Part shown: positions 60,066-64,000 of the stretch, one piece after another
How the letters are laid out: every line of letters begins with the position of its first letter
Numbering within the stretch: the first letter of the stretch is position 1
From: an uncultured Clostridia bacterium
GTDB taxonomy: Bacteria; Bacillota; Clostridia; Christensenellales; Borkfalkiaceae
Direction of reading: 5' to 3'
Length of the DNA: 64,000 nucleotides
Assembly (NCBI GenBank): GCA_947625385.1
Contig: CANQOB010000002.1
Location: 30,111-94,110 of the forward strand
Notes under the pieces: model-generated
What the model was told of the DNA's origin: nothing
Databases searched by the model: none
Seen by the model: only the letters and a program-made list of their open reading frames with translations
Position numbers and translations under genes: made by a program

Positions 60066-61316
60066 TCAGTTCCCTTTCAAATATTGTGCGAGTCGGGCGA
60101 AGCTTATGCGCTCGGTAGCGGAGGTCTGCATATCCTTGACGGCGGCTTCTCCTGCTGCGAGCTCCTCTTCGCCGATGACCGCAACAAAGCGCGCGCCCAG
60201 CTTGTCCGCATACTTGAATTGCGCCTTCAAAGAGCGCTCCATAAGGTCGGTCTCACAGGAGATCCCCTCCGCGCGCAGCTGCTGCGCGAGCAGAAACGCC
60301 TGTTGGCGAGAGCGGGCGTCCATGCCGGCAAGGTAGACGTCGCATCCCGCAGGTGCGCTCTCTTCTCCCTGCGCCGCAAGCACCATGAGGAGCCGCTCGA
60401 TGCCCGCTGCAAACCCGACCGCGGGCGTGGGCTTTGCGCCGAGCTGGGCGAGTAACCCGTCGTATCTGCCGCCGCCGAGCACCGTGCTCTGCGCGCCGAG
60501 GGCGTCGGACGTAAACTCAAATACCGTGCGGCTGTAATAATCGAGACCGCGGACGATGCGCGCGTCGAGCTCGAACGGGATGTCCGCGCTGCGGAGCAGG
60601 TCTTGCACTGCCTCGAAATGCGAGCGGCATTCGTCGCAGAGAAAGTCCGTGATCGCGGGCGCGTCCTTCGTAAATTTGCGGCATCCCTCCGTCTTGCAAT
60701 CGAGGATGCGCATGGGATTTTTATCGAGCCGTATGCGGCAATCCGCGCACATTTCGTCGATATGGGGTCGGAAATACGCTTTGAGCGCCTCGCCGTATTT
60801 CGCGCGGCAGGCGGGGCAGCCGATGGAGTTGAGTTTGAGCTTCACGCCCCCGATTCCCACCCTCGCGAGGAAGGCGTGCGCAAACGAGATGACCTCCGCG
60901 TCCGCCGCGGGGAGCGCGGAGCCATAGAGTTCCGCGCCGAATTGGTGGAATTCGCGGAGCCTGCCTGCCTGCGGTCTCTCATAGCGGAATGCGGAGATGA
61001 GATAGTACGCCTTGAACGGCATCGCGCCGCCCGCAAGCCCGTTTTCGAGAAAGGCGCGCGCCACGCCCGCAGTCCCCTCGGGACGCAGCGTCATCGACCG
61101 TCCTCCCTTGTCGAGAAAGGTGTACATCTCCTTCGTGACGACGTCGGTAGTGTCGCCGACGCCGCGCGCAAAGAGCTCGGTCTGCTCGAAGGTGGGCGTG
61201 CGAATCTCACCGAAGCCGTAGATCTTGGCAGTTTCGCGCGCCGCCCTTTCTATGCGCTGCCAGAGAGGCGCCTCCTGGGGCAGTACGTCTTTACAGCCCT
61301 TCGGGATATTGATCAT
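60066..61316 (-). CDS. hisS: Histidyl-tRNA synthetase
   Basis: A 416-residue class II synthetase. KGCKDVLPQEAPLWQRIE, motif 2 FRYERPQAGRLREFHQFGAE, RGLDYYSRTVFEF and VGFAAGIERLLMVL (motif 3) are diagnostic. A Cys-rich insertion (CPACRAKYGEAL, CADCRIR, CDECRSHF; about residues 165-235) has zinc-ribbon spacing. AAGGAG precedes the ATG. Confidence 0.97.
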   Translation of the reverse strand: MINIPKGCKDVLPQEAPLWQRIERAARETAKIYGFGEIRTPTFEQTELFARGVGDTTDVVTKEMYTFLDKGGRSMTLRPEGTAGVARAFLENGLAGGAMPFKAYYLISAFRYERPQAGRLREFHQFGAELYGSALPAADAEVISFAHAFLARVGIGGVKLKLNSIGCPACRAKYGEALKAYFRPHIDEMCADCRIRLDKNPMRILDCKTEGCRKFTKDAPAITDFLCDECRSHFEAVQDLLRSADIPFELDARIVRGLDYYSRTVFEFTSDALGAQSTVLGGGRYDGLLAQLGAKPTPAVGFAAGIERLLMVLAAQGEESAPAGCDVYLAGMDARSRQQAFLLAQQLRAEGISCETDLMERSLKAQFKYADKLGARFVAVIGEEELAAGEAAVKDMQTSATERISFARLAQYLKGN

Positions 61317-61384
61317 GGTGTCTCCTTGTTAGTGTGGTTCGATCGCGGACATGGTATGCCCGTTTTCGGTCGCTTGCATTCGGG

Positions 61385-62695
<1,311 letters not shown>

Positions 62696-62778
62696 ACAGG
62701 TACCTCATGAATAGAGATAAATTGAAGTTTGGGCGCGATCATACACGCATGACGCCGCATTGCGACGCATAGATGCGC

Positions 62779-63312
62779 TCAAACCGTTTCGCAAATGATG
62801 TGGTCGTTGGTATACACGCAGATCTCCGAGGCGATTTTGAGAGACTTTCTCGCGATCTCTTCGGCGGAAAAATCGGTGTTCTGCGCAAGCGCGCGGGCGG
62901 CTGCGAGCGCATAGTTGCCGCCGCTGCCGATGGCGCAGATCCCTTCGTCGGGCTCGATGACTTCGCCCGTCCCCGATAGGATGAGCAGGGTGTCCTTATC
63001 CGCCGTGATCATCATCGCGTCGAGCTTCCTGCCGATCTTGTCGCTGCGCCAAAGGTCGGCGAGCTCCACCGCCGAGCGCATGAGGTTGCCCGCAAATTTG
63101 TTGAGCATGCCCTCGAACCGCTCGGACAGCGAAAATGCGTCCGTGACCGAGCCCGCAAAGCCTAAAATGACCTTGCCGCCGTAGATTCTGCGCACCTTGA
63201 TCGCCGTGTTCTTGAACACGACGCTCTCGCCCATAGTGACCTGACCGTCCCCGGCGATCGCCGTCACGCCGTCCCGTTTGACGGCGCAAATGGTCGTACC
63301 TCTGAATTCCAT
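62779..63312 (-). CDS. hslV: ATP-dependent protease peptidase subunit HslV (ClpQ)
   Basis: A 177-residue threonine peptidase. The mature N-terminus is expected at the Thr in [12 protein letters not shown] after removal of a short propeptide. [18 protein letters not shown] and [19 protein letters not shown] are diagnostic. GGAGG precedes the ATG. Forms a degradation machine with HslU downstream. Confidence 0.97.
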   Translation of the reverse strand: MEFRGTTICAVKRDGVTAIAGDGQVTMGESVVFKNTAIKVRRIYGGKVILGFAGSVTDAFSLSERFEGMLNKFAGNLMRSAVELADLWRSDKIGRKLDAMMITADKDTLLILSGTGEVIEPDEGICAIGSGGNYALAAARALAQNTDFSAEEIARKSLKIASEICVYTNDHIICETV

Positions 63313-63425
63313 AATGCCTCCTCCGCCCTCGCGGGCAAGTCGTTCTCCTTTTATTTACCCGTTTATACGGGCTTTGAAACGCGGTTCCCGATCGCCCGCC
63401 CCGTGCGGCGCGTCTTTGAACGTTT

Positions 63426-64000
63426 TCAGGAGCCGAGCCCGAGCGCGCGCAGTGCGTCTTTCGCTTCCTGTAAGCCCTTCTCCGCCGCCTTTTTGAACCA
63501 ATACACCGCCTTCTCGCGGGACTTCGGCACACCGTATCCTAAATGGTAACATGACCCGAGACTGTACTGTGCCGAGGCATCTCCCTGCTCCGCCGCCTTT
63601 TTGAACCAATATGCCGCCTTCTCGAGGGACTTCGGCACACCGTACCCGAAATAGTAACAGCCCCCGAGCTTGAACTGTGCATTCACATATCCCTGTTCTG
63701 CCGACTTCCGGAACCACGGCACCGCTTTCTCGTATTCTTTCTTGTTGTAATGCGCGAGACCCACTCGGTATTGCGATTTTTTGTATCCCTTTTCCGCGGC
63801 TTTCAGATACCACGGATAGGCCTTCTCCCTGTCTTTGGGGAAGCCTTCCCCCTCCCAATAGCAGTCCCCGAGGCTCTCCTGCGCGCTCCCGTTTCCCTGT
63901 TCCGCCGATTTGCGGTACCATTTGGCGGCCTCGGTGCGCGACTTCGCGACGCCGCGTCCGAAATAATAACAGAACCCGAGCCAATTCTGCGCCGAGGCAT
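63426..64000 (-). CDS. Sel1-repeat protein (partial)
   Basis: The open frame continues past the right edge, so the N-terminus is missing; 190 residues are visible. They form five Sel1-type repeats of about 36 residues (AQYSLGSCYHLGYGVPKSRE then KAVYWFKKAAEKG), a helical solenoid for protein binding. The two C-terminal repeats are nearly identical in both protein and DNA, pointing to recent duplication. No signal peptide can be judged. Such proteins often act as adaptors. Confidence 0.9.
   Translation of the reverse strand, partial: ASAQNWLGFCYYFGRGVAKSRTEAAKWYRKSAEQGNGSAQESLGDCYWEGEGFPKDREKAYPWYLKAAEKGYKKSQYRVGLAHYNKKEYEKAVPWFRKSAEQGYVNAQFKLGGCYYFGYGVPKSLEKAAYWFKKAAEQGDASAQYSLGSCYHLGYGVPKSREKAVYWFKKAAEKGLQEAKDALRALGLGS

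Overview
The window is a continuous piece of a moderately GC-rich bacterial chromosome with tightly packed genes. The gene set points to Bacillota, class Clostridia. Evidence includes an S10-spc-alpha ribosomal cluster in Gram-positive order with secY-adk-map-infA-rpmJ inside it, a long clostridial-type L17, zinc-type S14 and S4, a large Gram-positive SRP RNA with an Alu domain, a SigB/SigF-type sigma operon, a DUF3343 plus cysteine desulfurase pair, a GGGtGRT-type protein, an FMN riboswitch in front of a RibU-like ECF substrate-binding protein, and HslUV. I cannot name the species; an uncultured gut-type Clostridia lineage is an inference. Promoters are easy to read: many have TTGACA or TTGCAA, exactly 17 bases, then TATAAT.

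Layout. 1-9.9 kb: a ferritin-like fragment, nth, DUF3343 and cysteine desulfurase, two small unknowns, an S41 protease, a proline-rich membrane protein, a four-gene partner-switching sigma operon with its own SigB-like promoter, an iron-ADH-fold enzyme and a metal exporter with a His-rich loop. 10-18.8 kb: an ABC ATPase with altered catalytic loops, an Mrp ATPase, SRP RNA, an ASCH-like protein, a LuxC/LuxE acyl-reduction pair behind an M18 aminopeptidase, and a CDF transporter. 18.8-24.3 kb: an accessory region with a short direct repeat around a promoter, a 141-base structured RNA, a terminator-like hairpin and three unknown genes (the first part AT-rich), then a processive GT2 glycosyltransferase and a tyrosine integrase next to palindromic sites.

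24.4-40.7 kb: the complete S10-spc-alpha cluster on the minus strand, rpsJ to rplQ. It has a promoter and long leader before rpsJ, a second promoter and leader before rpsM, two tandem terminators after rplQ, and hairpin-forming repeats in its spacers. 40.8-47.8 kb: a four-gene cell-surface operon in which a YwaF/TMEM164-like membrane domain is in frame with an ABC ATPase, followed by a permease, an anchored exoprotein and an 830-residue lipoprotein. 48-52.5 kb: a NifU-like scaffold with a GGGtGRT protein, then yhbY, obgE and a membrane zinc peptidase.

52.5-64 kb: a six-gene overlapping operon (tsaE, tsaB, rimI, alpha/beta hydrolase, membrane-anchored murF, ddl) linking tRNA t6A modification and peptidoglycan precursor synthesis, an FMN-riboswitch-controlled RibU, glyA, hisS-trxA, hslV-hslU and a partial Sel1-repeat gene. 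No tRNA, rRNA or CRISPR array was seen. The items most worth a second look are the structured-RNA cassette at 19-21.3 kb, the in-frame YwaF-ABC fusion with an internal perfect Shine-Dalgarno, the ABC ATPase with three altered loops, the sigma operon with one intact and one degenerate kinase-like regulator, and three genes predicted to be leaderless.
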